From NCBI GenBank assembly GCA_001725945.1, contig LRMT01000052.1, forward strand, positions 1 to 64,000: 64,000 nt of DNA. The letters run 5' to 3'. The notes under the pieces are model-generated. The model was not told the origin of the DNA. It made no database searches and worked only from the letters and a program-made list of their open reading frames with translations. Shown here in pieces: positions 10,416 to 21,920 of this stretch. The stretch is from Cupriavidus sp. UYMMa02A. GTDB taxonomy: Bacteria; Pseudomonadota; Gammaproteobacteria; Burkholderiales; Burkholderiaceae. Numbering within the stretch: position 1 is the first letter of the stretch; each line of letters opens with the position of its first letter. The translations under genes were made by a program, and so were the position numbers.

Positions 10416-12024
10416 ATGCCACCCAGAACGCCCGGCCTCGATCCCATTCTTGTCATCGATGACGAGGCAGACCTGCGCGAGCTGCTGGACATTTCCATCC
10501 GCCGCATGGGGCATGACGTGGTGCTGGCCGGCTCGCTGGCCGAAGCGCGCGAGAAGCTCGCGCAGCGCCGCTACAGCCTGGTGCTGACCGATATGCGTCT
10601 GGGCGATGGCCTGGGCATCGAGATCGTGCGGCAGCTTTCGGCCGCGCCCGAGCGCGTGCCGGTGGCCGTCATCACCGCCTATGGCAGCGCCGACAACGCC
10701 GTGGAAGCGCTCAAGGCCGGCGCGTTCGACTACATCGCCAAGCCGGTGTCGCTGGATCAGTTGCGCAGCCTCGTGCTGAACGCGCTGGGCCGCACCAGCG
10801 CGAAGGCCAGGACGCTGCAGCCAGCACTGAAGCCGCCCTTGCCGCCGACCGCGCGGCCGCGTTGCTGCCGGGGCACTCGGCGGCCATGCAGGAGGTCCGC
10901 CACTCGCTGTCGCGGCTCGCGCGCAGCATGGCGCCCGTGGTGATCAGCGGCGAATCGGGCAGCGGCAAGGAGCGCGCCGCGCGCGCGATCCACGCCATCA
11001 GCACGCGCGCCGCGCATCCGTTCGTGGCCGTGAACTGCGGCGCATCCCGGAAAACCTGATGGAGTCCGAGTTCTTCGGCTACGTCAAAGGCGCCTTCACC
11101 GGCGCCGACGCCGAGCGCGGCGGCTTCTTCCAGGCTGCCCACGGCGGCACGCTGCTGCTCGACGAAGTGGCCGACCTGCCGCTGGCCATGCAGGTCAAGC
11201 TGCTGCGCGCACTGCAGGAGCGCCGCGTGCGCAAGATCGGCGCGAGCCGCGAAGAGGCCGTCGATGTGCGCGTCATGTGCGCGAGCCACAAGGACCTGGC
11301 CGCGATGGTCTCGACTGGCCAGTTCCGGCAGGACTTGTATTACCGCCTCAACGTGCTGGCACTGCGCATGCCGACGCTGCGCGAGCGCACCGGCGACATT
11401 CCCGTACTGGCCCGCGCGATCCTGGAGCACCTGGCCGTGCGCTACGGCGACCCGCGCCCGCGGCGCCTGTCGCAGGCCGCGCTGGAGCGGCTGGTGGCCT
11501 ATCCGTTCCCGGGCAATGTGCGCGAGCTGGAAAACCTGCTTGAACGCGCCTACGCATTTGCCGAGACCGAGGATATCCAGGTGGCCGACCTCGGTCCGCT
11601 CGACGCCAATATGGTGGAGCGCGCCGCGCTGCGGCCGGCGCCGTCACCGCTGACCCCGTACACGCCGTGGGCCGGCATGGTGCCCGCGGAATCTGCGCCG
11701 GTTCCCGTGACGATTCCCGCGCCTGCGCCGCTGGCAGCGGCCGTACCCGAGCCGGAAGCTGCGGCCCCGGCAGCCGAACTGCCCGACCCCGCAGAGCGCG
11801 CGTGCCGTGGCGTGGTGTTCCCCATCGACCTGCCGGCCAGGCTTGAAGACGTGGAGCGCGAGATCATCCTCCAGGCACTGGCACAGACTGGCTTCAACCG
11901 CACCGCCGCCGCGCCGCTGCTGGGCCTGAACCTGCGCCAGCTTCGCTACCGCATCCAGCAGCTCGGCATCCGCGACGGGCGCGACGAGCCCCACGAACCG
12001 CACGAAGGGGAGGGCGCAGCATGA
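10416..12024 (+). CDS. pilR: PilR-like sigma54-dependent response regulator, two frame breaks
   Basis: This is an NtrC-family activator: an N-terminal receiver domain (DDEAD acidic pocket near residue 15, phospho-Asp in [10 protein letters not shown], Lys in IAKPVS), a AAA+ domain and a C-terminal Fis-type HTH. The ATPase shows Walker A GESGSGKE, the sigma54 loop [13 protein letters not shown] [15 protein letters not shown], Walker [13 protein letters not shown] and [13 protein letters not shown] Pro/Ala-rich linker of roughly 80 residues separates the ATPase from the HTH ([27 protein letters not shown]). The frame breaks near 10840 and 11045. It is about 536 residues long and is probably cotranscribed with the kinase and ampD, whose start overlaps its stop. 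Confidence 0.88.
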
Positions 12025-12632
12025 AGGCCCCGGCTTCCACCCCCGTCCCGGCCAGCTTCCTGCCCGACGCCGAAGGCTGGGTGCCGGCCGCGCGCCGCGT
12101 GCCATCGCCCAATTTCGACGACCGCCCCGCGGGCATGCCGGTGGACCTGGTGGTGCTGCACAACATCAGCCTGCCGCCGGGCCAGTTCGGCAGCGGCGAT
12201 ATCGAAGCCTTCTTCCAGAACCGCCTCGACCCCAATCGCCACCCGTTCTTCGCCACGATCCACCAGGTGCAGGTCTCCGCACACTTCCTGGTCCGGCGTG
12301 ATGGCGAGCTCGTGCAGTTCGTCCCATGCGGCAAGCGCGCGTGGCACGCCGGCCTGTCCGACTTCTTCGGCCGCGGCCGCTGCAACGACTTCTCGATCGG
12401 CATCGAGATCGAAGGCAGCGACGACTTGCCGTTCACCGCGGCCCAATACGCCACCACCGCCACGCTGGTAAAGGCCCTGCGCGCCACCTTGCCGGTGCAG
12501 GCGATTGCCGGCCACAGCGACATTGCGCCGGGCCGCAAGACCGACCCCGGACCGCACTTCGACTGGGCGCGCTTTGCCCGCCTGGCCGACGTTCCGCAAA
12601 ACCTGTTACCCTACCGCCCCTCGCACAAATAA
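12021..12632 (+). CDS. ampD: 1,6-anhydro-N-acetylmuramyl-L-alanine amidase AmpD
   Basis: This zinc amidase acts in peptidoglycan recycling: it cuts the L-alanine peptide from 1,6-anhydro-MurNAc in the cytosol and so lowers the signal for AmpR-type beta-lactamase induction. The 203-residue protein has the amidase_2 fold. Zinc ligands are visible as the His of VVLHNISLP, the late [19 protein letters not shown] with its second His, and the Asp of [24 protein letters not shown] is the classic central motif. There is no signal peptide, which fits a cytosolic AmpD. ATG 12021 overlaps the regulator stop. The frame is intact. Confidence 0.95.
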   Translation: MKAPASTPVPASFLPDAEGWVPAARRVPSPNFDDRPAGMPVDLVVLHNISLPPGQFGSGDIEAFFQNRLDPNRHPFFATIHQVQVSAHFLVRRDGELVQFVPCGKRAWHAGLSDFFGRGRCNDFSIGIEIEGSDDLPFTAAQYATTATLVKALRATLPVQAIAGHSDIAPGRKTDPGPHFDWARFARLADVPQNLLPYRPSHK

Positions 12633-12867
12633 GGTGCTCGTCCGGGCTATCACGGCACCATGTCGGCACGGTGTCACATGCCAATTCCCCACGCTGGTGT
12701 GGGGCTATCAGGCGGGCCGCTCGGATAAAAAATTTCCAAAAAATGTGCGCTTGCGAACGACTTGGCGCGATCCCTTGTCGTAGCGCGGTTCCCGGGAATG
12801 TGGCGCTGCCGCACTTGTCATCCGCGTGTCGCAACCACGCTTGTCAAGACTGGTCATTCCGATTTCT

Positions 12868-12912
12868 TTCACTATACTTGGGCCAGATTTCCGCAGTGAC
12901 CACTATATGTAG
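12868..12912 (+). promoter_or_regulatory. Candidate nrdAB promoter with two NrdR-box-like sites
   Basis: The 506-bp gap between ampD and nrdA contains two A/T-rich palindromic sites whose cores begin exactly 31 bp apart. CTATACTTGG starts at 12872 and CTATATGTAG at 12903. NrdR, the zinc/ATP-cone repressor of ribonucleotide reductase genes, binds paired boxes about three helical turns apart with core CWATATMTWG. The second site matches nine of ten core positions and the first about seven. TATACT at 12873 could also serve as a -10 element, with TGGTCA 16 bp upstream. The pairing and the position before nrdA support the call; binding is not shown. Confidence 0.55.
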
Positions 12913-13004
12913 TAGTTCAACCGGGGAGCTGGCCCAACTTTGAGGGAGACTTTCGCAGACGTGGCGATAGTCGTTGAAACCCTGATGTGGGGCCGGCGCA
13001 TCAC

Positions 13005-13102
13005 AAGAGTCCCTGGCGAAATGTTCAGCAAAAGGCAGTCAGTCCCGCCGCCAGCTATGTGAGGCAGGAAGCTTTCGCAGCCGCATTTCGCCAGGGACTC
13101 TT
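13005..13102 (+). other. Long perfect hairpin in the nrdA leader
   Basis: A perfect 19-nt inverted repeat flanks a 60-nt loop. Arm one is AAGAGTCCCTGGCGAAATG at 13005-13023 and arm two is its exact complement at 13084-13102. Arm two runs straight into TTTTGTCTCTT and then the nrdA ribosome binding site CAGGAG. The transcript leader could therefore fold into a strong stem just upstream of translation initiation. A terminator- or attenuator-like role, an RNA thermosensor or a protein-binding site are all possible. The loop holds no riboswitch core that I can recognise. Confidence 0.6.
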
Positions 13103-13138
13103 TTGTCTCTTAAAACAGGCTAAAAAACAGGAGTTCTC

Positions 13139-16071
<2,933 letters not shown>

Positions 16072-16104
16072 TCACGAAGTAACCAACTGCCCCGGGGGTC
16101 TGCT

Positions 16105-16130
16105 CCCCTCTCCCGCTCGCGGGAGAGGGG
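16105..16130. repeat. REP-like palindrome between nrdA and nrdB
   Basis: A perfect palindrome, CCCCTCTCCCGC / TC / GCGGGAGAGGGG, is identical in its 12-nt arms to the one at 4864-4889. It is followed by GGGGGAGAGGGTCGGCG and a CACGAAGT tag that also resembles the earlier copy (GACGAAGT). It sits in the 145-bp nrdA-nrdB gap and could stabilise or partly terminate the upstream message. This is a dispersed repeat family; function is inferred only. Confidence 0.8.
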
Positions 16131-16216
16131 CCGGGGGAGAGGGTCGGCGCCACCACGAAGTGACAAGTCAAATCTGACCAACCGCCGCCCCCAACCGAAT
16201 CACGGAGAACCACATC

Positions 16217-17389
16217 ATGCTGAGCTGGGACGACGACGTTCAAGCCACCCCGCAGGCCGCACCGCAGCCTGCCCTGCAACCCGCTGTTGCCGCCACGGCC
16301 GACCAACAAGGCGTTCTGCCGCCGGCCGCCACGCAGCCCGGCATCCTGGGCAACAATCCCAACGCCGCCGCCGCGCAAAGCAACCGCCGCGTCAATGCCG
16401 CCGACAAGCGCGTCATCAACGGCTCGACCGACGTCAACCAGCTCGTTCCGTTCAAGTACAAGTGGGCGTGGGAAAAGTACCTGGCCGGCTGCGCCAACCA
16501 CTGGATGCCGCAGGAAATCAACATGTCGCGCGACATCGCGACGTGGAAAGACCCCAACGGCCTGACCGAAGACGAGCGCCGCATCATCAAGCGCAACCTC
16601 GGCTTCTTCGTCACCGCCGACTCGCTGGCCGCCAACAACATCGTGCTGGGCACCTACCGCCAGATCACCGCGCCGGAATGCCGCCAGTACCTGCTGCGCC
16701 AGGCCTTTGAAGAGGCCATCCACACGCACGCTTACCAGTACATCGTTGAATCGCTGGGCCTGAACGAAGCCGAGATCTTCAACGCGTACCACGAAGTGCA
16801 GTCGATCCGCGACAAGGACGAGTTCCTGATCCCGTTCATCGACACGCTGACCGACCCGTCGTTCAAGACCGGCACGCCGGAAAACGACCAGAAGCTGCTG
16901 AAGTCGCTGATCGTGTTCGCCTGCATCATGGAAGGGCTGTTCTTCTATGTGGGCTTCACGCAGATCCTGGCGATGGGGCGGCAGAACAAGATGACTGGGG
17001 CGGCGGAGCAGTATCAGTACATCCTGCGGGATGAGTCGCTGCACTGCAATTTTGGGATTGACTTGATTAACCAGATCAAGCTGGAGAATCCGCATCTTTG
17101 GACGGCGGAGTTTAAGGCTGAGATTACTGAGTTGTTCAAGAAGGCGGTGGATCTGGAGTATCGCTATGCTGAGGACACCATGCCGCGTGGCGTGTTGGGT
17201 CTGAATGCGCCGATGTTCAAGGGTTACCTGCGCTTCATTTGCAACCGCCGTTGCCAGCAGATTGGGTTGGATCAGCTGTTCCAGAATGAGGAGAATCCGT
17301 TTCCGTGGATGAGCGAGATGATCGATCTGAAGAAGGAACGGAACTTCTTTGAGACGCGGGTTATTGAGTATCAGACGGGTGGGGCGTGA
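16217..17389 (+). CDS. nrdB: Ribonucleoside-diphosphate reductase beta subunit (class Ia)
   Basis: This small subunit houses the diiron-tyrosyl radical used by NrdA. The 390-residue protein shows the ferritin-like iron ligands: the Glu/His motif [18 protein letters not shown], and [17 protein letters not shown] near residue 275 with its Glu and His. The radical Tyr should lie in the first of these helices. The N-terminal 60 residues are Ala/Pro/Gln-rich and variable, as usual. From about 16965 codon choice changes from mostly C-ending to G/T-ending codons although the protein stays conserved. The frame is intact, and a hairpin terminator follows about 70 bp downstream. Confidence 0.96.
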   Translation: MLSWDDDVQATPQAAPQPALQPAVAATADQQGVLPPAATQPGILGNNPNAAAAQSNRRVNAADKRVINGSTDVNQLVPFKYKWAWEKYLAGCANHWMPQEINMSRDIATWKDPNGLTEDERRIIKRNLGFFVTADSLAANNIVLGTYRQITAPECRQYLLRQAFEEAIHTHAYQYIVESLGLNEAEIFNAYHEVQSIRDKDEFLIPFIDTLTDPSFKTGTPENDQKLLKSLIVFACIMEGLFFYVGFTQILAMGRQNKMTGAAEQYQYILRDESLHCNFGIDLINQIKLENPHLWTAEFKAEITELFKKAVDLEYRYAEDTMPRGVLGLNAPMFKGYLRFICNRRCQQIGLDQLFQNEENPFPWMSEMIDLKKERNFFETRVIEYQTGGA

Positions 17390-17461
17390 GCTGGGATTGA
17401 AGTGAGCGGACAGCCTTTAGCATTCAGTGTGTTGAGTGACTTGACGGGATGCTAGGAAAGT

Positions 17462-17498
17462 ACAGGCGACGCCACTTGCGTCGCCTGTTTCGTTTCTT
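17462..17498 (+). terminator. Rho-independent terminator after nrdB
   Basis: A perfect 11-bp stem (ACAGGCGACGC / GCGTCGCCTGT) has a five-base CACTT loop and is followed by the T-rich stretch TTCGTTTCTT. It lies 73 bp past the nrdB stop and marks the end of the nrdAB operon and of the conserved core block. Confidence 0.88.
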
Positions 17499-17613
17499 AA
17501 GCGGCGACTCCGCTCTGAAAGTGGACGACAGGACCGATTCTCGATAGCTTGAGTCACCAGTTACAAGTGCCTTCGGTTTAACCCGAGGGGCAATTCGACA
17601 AGTGGGAAAGGGT

Positions 17614-18842
17614 ATGAGTGAAGCCGACAAACAAGAATTGAAGCTTGAAGTAGTGGCGACCTCTGCAGCGAATACTTTGGAGAAGCAAAGTACCGAGGCA
17701 ACACAGCGCGACATGAAGACGCTAACGAGAAACGGGCCACTCGGCGCCCACCGCCGGTGGTTTATCCCTGGTGGGCGCTCGCGGCAGCTAGGCTGATTCG
17801 GTACGTAATCGGCTATATCTTGCCTGTTTACTTCATCATCGCAGCGATCGTTGTAATTGCCCTACCAAGTGGCACGGTGATCAGGCTTTGGCCGTTCGCG
17901 GAGAGTTCTTCGTTGCGAGTGGCTACAGCACCGAGCAAGGCGGTCTCCCAGGCCCCACAGGTTGCAGCAGTTGCGGCGCCGCCGAGTACCCGAGTCGACA
18001 GTAGTGCGGCACCGTCAAGTGGGGATGTGAAGATCACTGACGTGGCAAAGATGGCGTTGGATGCGACCAAAGAGCGTGTCGACATGATGAAGGAGAGTTA
18101 TGACAAGATCTTTTCCTTCATTGCTGCGCTGGGCGCCCTGTTGGCATTCTTTGGATTCAAGGGTCTTGAGACTTTCATGGCCACACGCGCCAGGGCGGAA
18201 GAGGCGACAGCTCAAGCCGAGGCGGCAGCGGCCGATGCGGAAAGTGCAAAGCGTGAGGCAAGGGAGGCGATCGAGTCCTTTAACGATTTCCGCAAAAATC
18301 AATACCTCATCGACAATTCCGCGGAGATCAACGCAGCTCACGGCATTGTGTTGCGCGAGATTGCCGATCTGTATCGTAAGGTCAAGCAGATGGATGACTT
18401 GATGGGAATGGAAGCTGACAAAGCCCGGGCAGAGTATTTCGCCTACCTGGAAAACAGCTTGTACTACCTTGACCTCGCGACGGTGAAGCCAGAAGGGGTG
18501 GCGCCACGTATCTTGACGCGGGTATATGGTACAAAGGGTAACGTCTATCGCCGCCTTGGGAACTACCACGCTGCACTTCAAGCAGCGGAGCAGGTGATGA
18601 AGATTAACCCTAGTGACCACTCGGCCTACTACAACGCGGCATGCTACAAGACGCTTCTAGCAGCGGATGAGCACGCCAAGGCGTCACCCAACCATGCTGC
18701 GATCTCCCATTATGAGAAGGACATGGCCAAGTATTTGAAAAGAGCGATCGAGTTGAACCCAGAGTATCGAGGCAGCGCCAAGGATGAGTGTGATTTTGGT
18801 CACTTTTCCAAGAGTTCCCACTTCTTGGCTTTGACCATCTAG
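17614..18842 (+). CDS. Membrane-anchored TPR/coiled-coil protein of unknown function, frame broken near 17745
   Basis: I do not recognise a named family. The N-terminal part MSEADKQELKLEVVATSAANTLEKQ is cytosolic-looking. After a break near 17745 (a GCGCCCACCG run) come VVYPWWALAAARLIRYVIGYILPVYFII, a first membrane segment, then a Pro/Ala-rich linker. A second hydrophobic segment, IFSFIAALGALLAFFGFKGLETFMATRA, runs into a long Ala/Glu-rich coiled coil (ARAEEATAQAEAAAADAESAKREA). The last 130 residues resemble TPR repeats (KGNVYRRLGNYHAALQAAEQVMKINPSDHSAYYNAAC; RAIELNPEYRG). The likely total is 409 residues. It is the first gene of the accessory region, lower in GC than its neighbours, and is followed by its own terminator. 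Confidence 0.72.
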
Positions 18843-18857
18843 CTAGCCAGCCAGCAA

Positions 18858-18885
18858 TAAAAACCCGCCATCCGGCGGGTCTTTT
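18858..18885 (+). terminator. Rho-independent terminator after the TPR gene
   Basis: An AAAA tract precedes the stem CCCGCC / GGCGGG with loop ATCC, followed by TCTTTT. It begins 16 bp beyond the stop. The A-rich 5' flank means it may also work for transcripts on the other strand. Confidence 0.9.
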
Positions 18886-19477
18886 GCGCACGAGGTGTGC
18901 AATCAGTGGGCGGCCATCGGCCGGACGTCCATGGGTCGTACATCCTTCATATGCTCTCTCCTTGTGCGCCTAGAAATTCGTATCGAACAACCGTTTCGAT
19001 CAAGTTCGCTAGGCTGGGTTCCGCGCAAACCGCACGATTCTACTGATGAGGTCGTGATCCGTCAAACTTGCAAGTACCGTTGAGCGGGTACTTGCAGTCA
19101 ATGTAATAGCGCAAGTGTTGCAATGCAAGAGCAGCCCCAAGGATTTGCCCAAAAAGACTGGAAAGTAGCGTGGTGCCCCGAACACTTTGTTCTTGGGAAA
19201 GATGGCACGGGATAAATTTCTTGAGGAGGGGCATTCCCGCCACAGCCGTCATGCATAACGCCTCATGAGGTACCCCCACAGGTGTGGGGGTTAGTTTACA
19301 CCCTGTGGGGGTACCTCATGAGGAGGTTGTCGCAAAAAGCCATCAAACTCCCATCGAAAAGTGCTCTTATGTATCAATATGGGGCTGCAATGATGAGATC
19401 ATCATAAGCCCCGACACGATCTGCTCCGCTGCCAAATTTCATCATTTGTGATCTATGGGCCATATTTATGGCGCGAA
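18886..19477. other. Gene-poor stretch of the accessory region
   Basis: I find no convincing gene here. A minus-strand frame at 19040-19232 (MPLLKKFIPCHLSQEQSV..., about 64 residues, Cys- and aromatic-containing) is open but has no clear ribosome binding site or family likeness. The notable element is the composite inverted repeat at 19261-19323, listed separately. GC is lower than in the core genes. Confidence 0.5.
19261..19323. repeat. Perfect 22-bp inverted repeat with nested palindromes
   Basis: Two perfect 22-nt arms (19261-19282 and 19302-19323) are separated by 19 nt. Each arm starts or ends with CCTCATGAGG, itself a 10-bp palindrome, joined to TACCCCCACAGG. The spacer begins TGTGGGGG, so CCCCCACA of arm one can pair either with the adjacent TGTGGGGG (2-nt loop) or with the distant copy in arm two. 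That gives two mutually exclusive hairpins. The element could be a recombination or protein-binding site, a transposon end or a switchable RNA; sequence alone does not decide. Confidence 0.75.
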
Positions 19478-19672
19478 TCATTCTGCAGAAATGACTATCA
19501 ACTTGCGTCGCATCTTGATCCGCAGTGCCCATGCGGTAGCAAATCCGGCCCTTTCAGCGATTCTCTTGTCAATTGGGTAGTCCTCCCCTAGGGGAGCTAG
19601 ATACTCGACTGGCCCCTTGGCAGCTAGGTCGCAGACGATCGTCCACCCGCGCAAGCCGGCTAGGTCTTGCCG
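19478..19672 (-). pseudogene. Degraded SymE-like C-terminal region
   Basis: Directly downstream of the SymE stop, in the same frame, an open stretch encodes LAGLRGWTIVCDLAAKGPVE, then DYPIDKRIAERAGFATAWALRIKMRRKLIVISAE and a stop. The last part has the same layout as the SymE core upstream (xxxAGFxxGxxLKIKVxRKxVVI). No start codon with a ribosome binding site is visible. It looks like the remains of a second symE-type gene or a once-fused reading frame, separated by a single TAG. Homology is judged by eye. Confidence 0.45.
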
Positions 19673-19888
19673 CTACGCTACCCAGATTACAACCCGCTTG
19701 CGTAGGACTTTGATCTTCAACGATTGCCCGATGCGGAATCCTGCCTCTTCCAACCATACACCACGCAGTCGAATCCAAGGAATCTCCCGCAGCCCCGTAA
19801 AGCCATTGCTGCTGCCTGGAACGACGGGAAAGTAGGTACGGCTAATCTTGACAGTGCGAATGGGCGCTGGCGAGTTTCGTTTCGTCAT
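19673..19888 (-). CDS. SymE-family type I toxin-like protein
   Basis: This small 71-residue protein ends RLRGVWLEEAGFRIGQSLKIKVLRKRVVI, a close fit to the SymE toxin core (W-L-x-x-A-G-F-x-x-G-x-x-V/L-x-I-x-V...L-V-I). SymE of E. coli is an SOS-induced protein with an AbrB-like fold; it blocks growth when overproduced and is kept silent by the antisense RNA SymR. Many relatives lie in islands near Rhs or T6SS genes. ATG 19888 has an AAGGA ribosome binding site 6 nt upstream. I see no clear SymR-like promoter, so the silencing arrangement is unknown. Confidence 0.82.
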   Translation of the reverse strand: MTKRNSPAPIRTVKISRTYFPVVPGSSNGFTGLREIPWIRLRGVWLEEAGFRIGQSLKIKVLRKRVVIWVA

Positions 19889-20187
19889 GACAATCCTTGC
19901 GAAGATTGTTAAGTTCGCCCCTGTTCAAAGGCGGCCAGGTACGTGAACACCGCTCGCAAACGGCCCGCATGTTTTCCCTTTCGGGTCTTGTATCGATGCG
20001 CGCTACCCGGCCTTAGCGGAAGCTATGGACGAAGAATCACCGCAGTCTGTCGGGTGCGGTGAGGCCGTTGCGAGTGGTGTGTTCAGCACCGACGACAAGG
20101 CTAAGAGTTGCAGATACTGCCGCCAATGAGACGACTCTGCATTGTGTTGCCGCAACCCACGTCCCGATGCCAGCCGCGCCCAGTCAT

Positions 20188-21023
20188 CTAGTCCATCGAC
20201 TGCCGGAAGTACCTCTTCCCCAAGTAGTCGAGATAGGTCCGATACTCTGGGCGACTAGCTGAACAAAGCTCCCCAAAGATCGCTTGATAACTGATGGCTT
20301 GGAACTTCAGTTCATCGCCAACCAGCTCTTGGAACCTCCGGATTTCGTCCCGATGACGCTCTCCGTGTGGTCCCGGCCAATCGAAGTACACATACCGCAG
20401 CACCCAACGGTCTCCATACTGCCGAGCAAGCGCAAGGGCATGCTTAAGTAGCTGCGCGCGCCATGTGCCGGAACGCCTCCCGGCCCCCTTGCAGGGCTTC
20501 CGCGAGCCTGTGCTCGGGGCAACCCGACCTCTTCCCAGCGGCGACGCCCCTTTGCAAGGTATGGAGGCCTGAACGCCTCACCCACTGCGTTGCTTGCCGC
20601 GCAGCCATTCCGTGAACTTGCTCTCCACGCCGGCCATGACGCCGTTCGCCAGTGGCAGGCACACATCCAGGTTGGCGTGACTGTCGACTCCTGTGGACAG
20701 TTTGGATTCGAATACGCTGCGGTGGGGCAGGAGGGTAGCGCCAGCGCTTTCATCAATGGCGTGGCATCCGCGCAATCGGTCCAGAAATCGAAGATGTTCG
20801 CGGCCAGCGCAGAGGACGAATGCAAGGCTCGCATCTTTGCCGGCTTGTCTCCACGCTCCAGCAGCTCGCCGCCGTCGCCATTTGCAAACGCCGCCAACGT
20901 TGCTGGCGAAAGTGGTCGCATTAGATTCAGGTCCAGATTGGGGACATAACCGCGTGCGTCAAAGGCGATGCCCCGGTTCGCTGCCCACTCCTGCTGTTCC
21001 CTGCAAATGGCCGTTACAGACAT
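20188..21023 (-). CDS. PGN_0703-like putative restriction-endonuclease-fold protein, about four frame breaks
   Basis: The gene begins MSVTAICREQQEWAANRG at 21023 behind a GGAGG site. It passes through NIFDFWTDCADATPLMKALA, FESKLSTGVDSHANLDVCLP and GVESKFTEWLRGKQRSG, and ends DYLGKRYFRQSMD. The NLDV and ESKF...W motifs recall the D...ExK core of PD-(D/E)xK nucleases, as in the uncharacterised PGN_0703 family. The pieces lie in different frames, with switches near 20740, 20577, 20515 and 20460, each one missing base. The family call is from memory of motifs and is moderate. Length is about 279 residues. It is divergent from the HhH-like gene, suggesting a linked function. Confidence 0.55.
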
Positions 21024-21296
21024 GAATCGCCTCCGTTGAGCGTACGCCGCCTGGCCCGTGATCAGGCAAGGAATCGTGACTATCAATGGCGATTGTTTGT
21101 CAGCTGGGTAGCGCCGGGAATCCACCAAATGACGGACGGGAATTGTGCCCTTCCTAATCCGTATTGGACCTATGACACACGCTCAATCCATGCCGTGGTC
21201 GTAAGGTCATCAAGGCCCAACCGACGTTCGTCAACGCACAGACATACGCACGAGCGCAGGAAAGGATTGCGCAGCACAGACCATCTGCTAGCTCCC

Positions 21297-21920
21297 ATGT
21301 TCGAACCAATTGATGCGCAGCTCGTCGATGACGCCTTTGTCCAGAGGTGGGAGCCTCAGTACGACGCGATCGCCCACGATGAGACGGAGTACCAGTCCCT
21401 CGTCCACGCGGTACACAATGATGTGGATTCCTTTGGCGCCATTAGGGAAGCGACTTTCAGGCAGATACTTGAATGGAAATCCGCCCGCACCAAGGGTCAT
21501 GTGCACTGGTGGAACTACGGTCGCTACATCGAGACTATGAGGAACTGTCTCTCAATGGATGGCGACGATCGATTGGATGCAGTCTGCAAATTGCCGGGCG
21601 TTGCTGCGCGTGTTGGATCGACAATTCTGCATTTCATTTATCCGGACACATACCCGATCTTCGACATTCGAACCCTGGAAGCGCTCCGCTATCTTGGGGC
21701 TGACCTTGGGAAATCCTTCAGTGTGAACAACTACTATCGATTTCGCGAGTACCTCATCTCGACCCAAGTGGAACTGAATGGGTGGACTCTCCGCGAATTG
21801 GACCGCGCACTCTTCGCTTTTCATAAGCGCAACCCAGAGATATTCGGCGCCACACTGGGCAAGGGCCGTGGTGCCCAATCAACTGCGCTTCCTTGCTACT
21901 GTCCGAGGTCGGGATCCTAG
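21297..21920 (+). CDS. Helix-hairpin-helix (DNA glycosylase-like) protein
   Basis: This 207-residue protein of unknown name has a segment LPGVAARVGSTILHFIYPDTYPIFDIRTLEAL (residues about 98-130), which matches the HhH-GPD pattern of DNA glycosylases: the LPGVG-like hairpin followed by an Asp. No iron-sulfur Cys cluster follows. The N-terminal part (WEPQYDAIAHDETEYQSLV, TFRQILEWKSARTKGHVHWWNY) is helical. The last residues (TALPCYCPRSGS) look off-frame, so the true C-terminus may be slightly different. ATG 21297 is chosen because the upstream in-frame stretch is not protein-like. It is divergent from the nuclease-like gene, with 273 bp between them. Confidence 0.6.
   Translation: MFEPIDAQLVDDAFVQRWEPQYDAIAHDETEYQSLVHAVHNDVDSFGAIREATFRQILEWKSARTKGHVHWWNYGRYIETMRNCLSMDGDDRLDAVCKLPGVAARVGSTILHFIYPDTYPIFDIRTLEALRYLGADLGKSFSVNNYYRFREYLISTQVELNGWTLRELDRALFAFHKRNPEIFGATLGKGRGAQSTALPCYCPRSGS

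Noticed and set aside
13024..13083. Loop of the nrdA leader as a cobalamin riboswitch (CAGTCAG and GGCAGGAAGC recall part of that consensus)
   Set aside because: The B12-box core and the surrounding helices are missing, and class Ia reductase is cobalamin-independent.
19040..19279. 79-residue minus-strand ORF beside the inverted repeat
   Set aside because: There is no ribosome binding site and no family likeness; its upstream end runs into the repeat.
18886..20187. CRISPR array, tRNA gene or integrase that would define the island edge
   Set aside because: No regularly spaced repeats, no cloverleaf and no recombinase coding region could be found here or elsewhere in the window.
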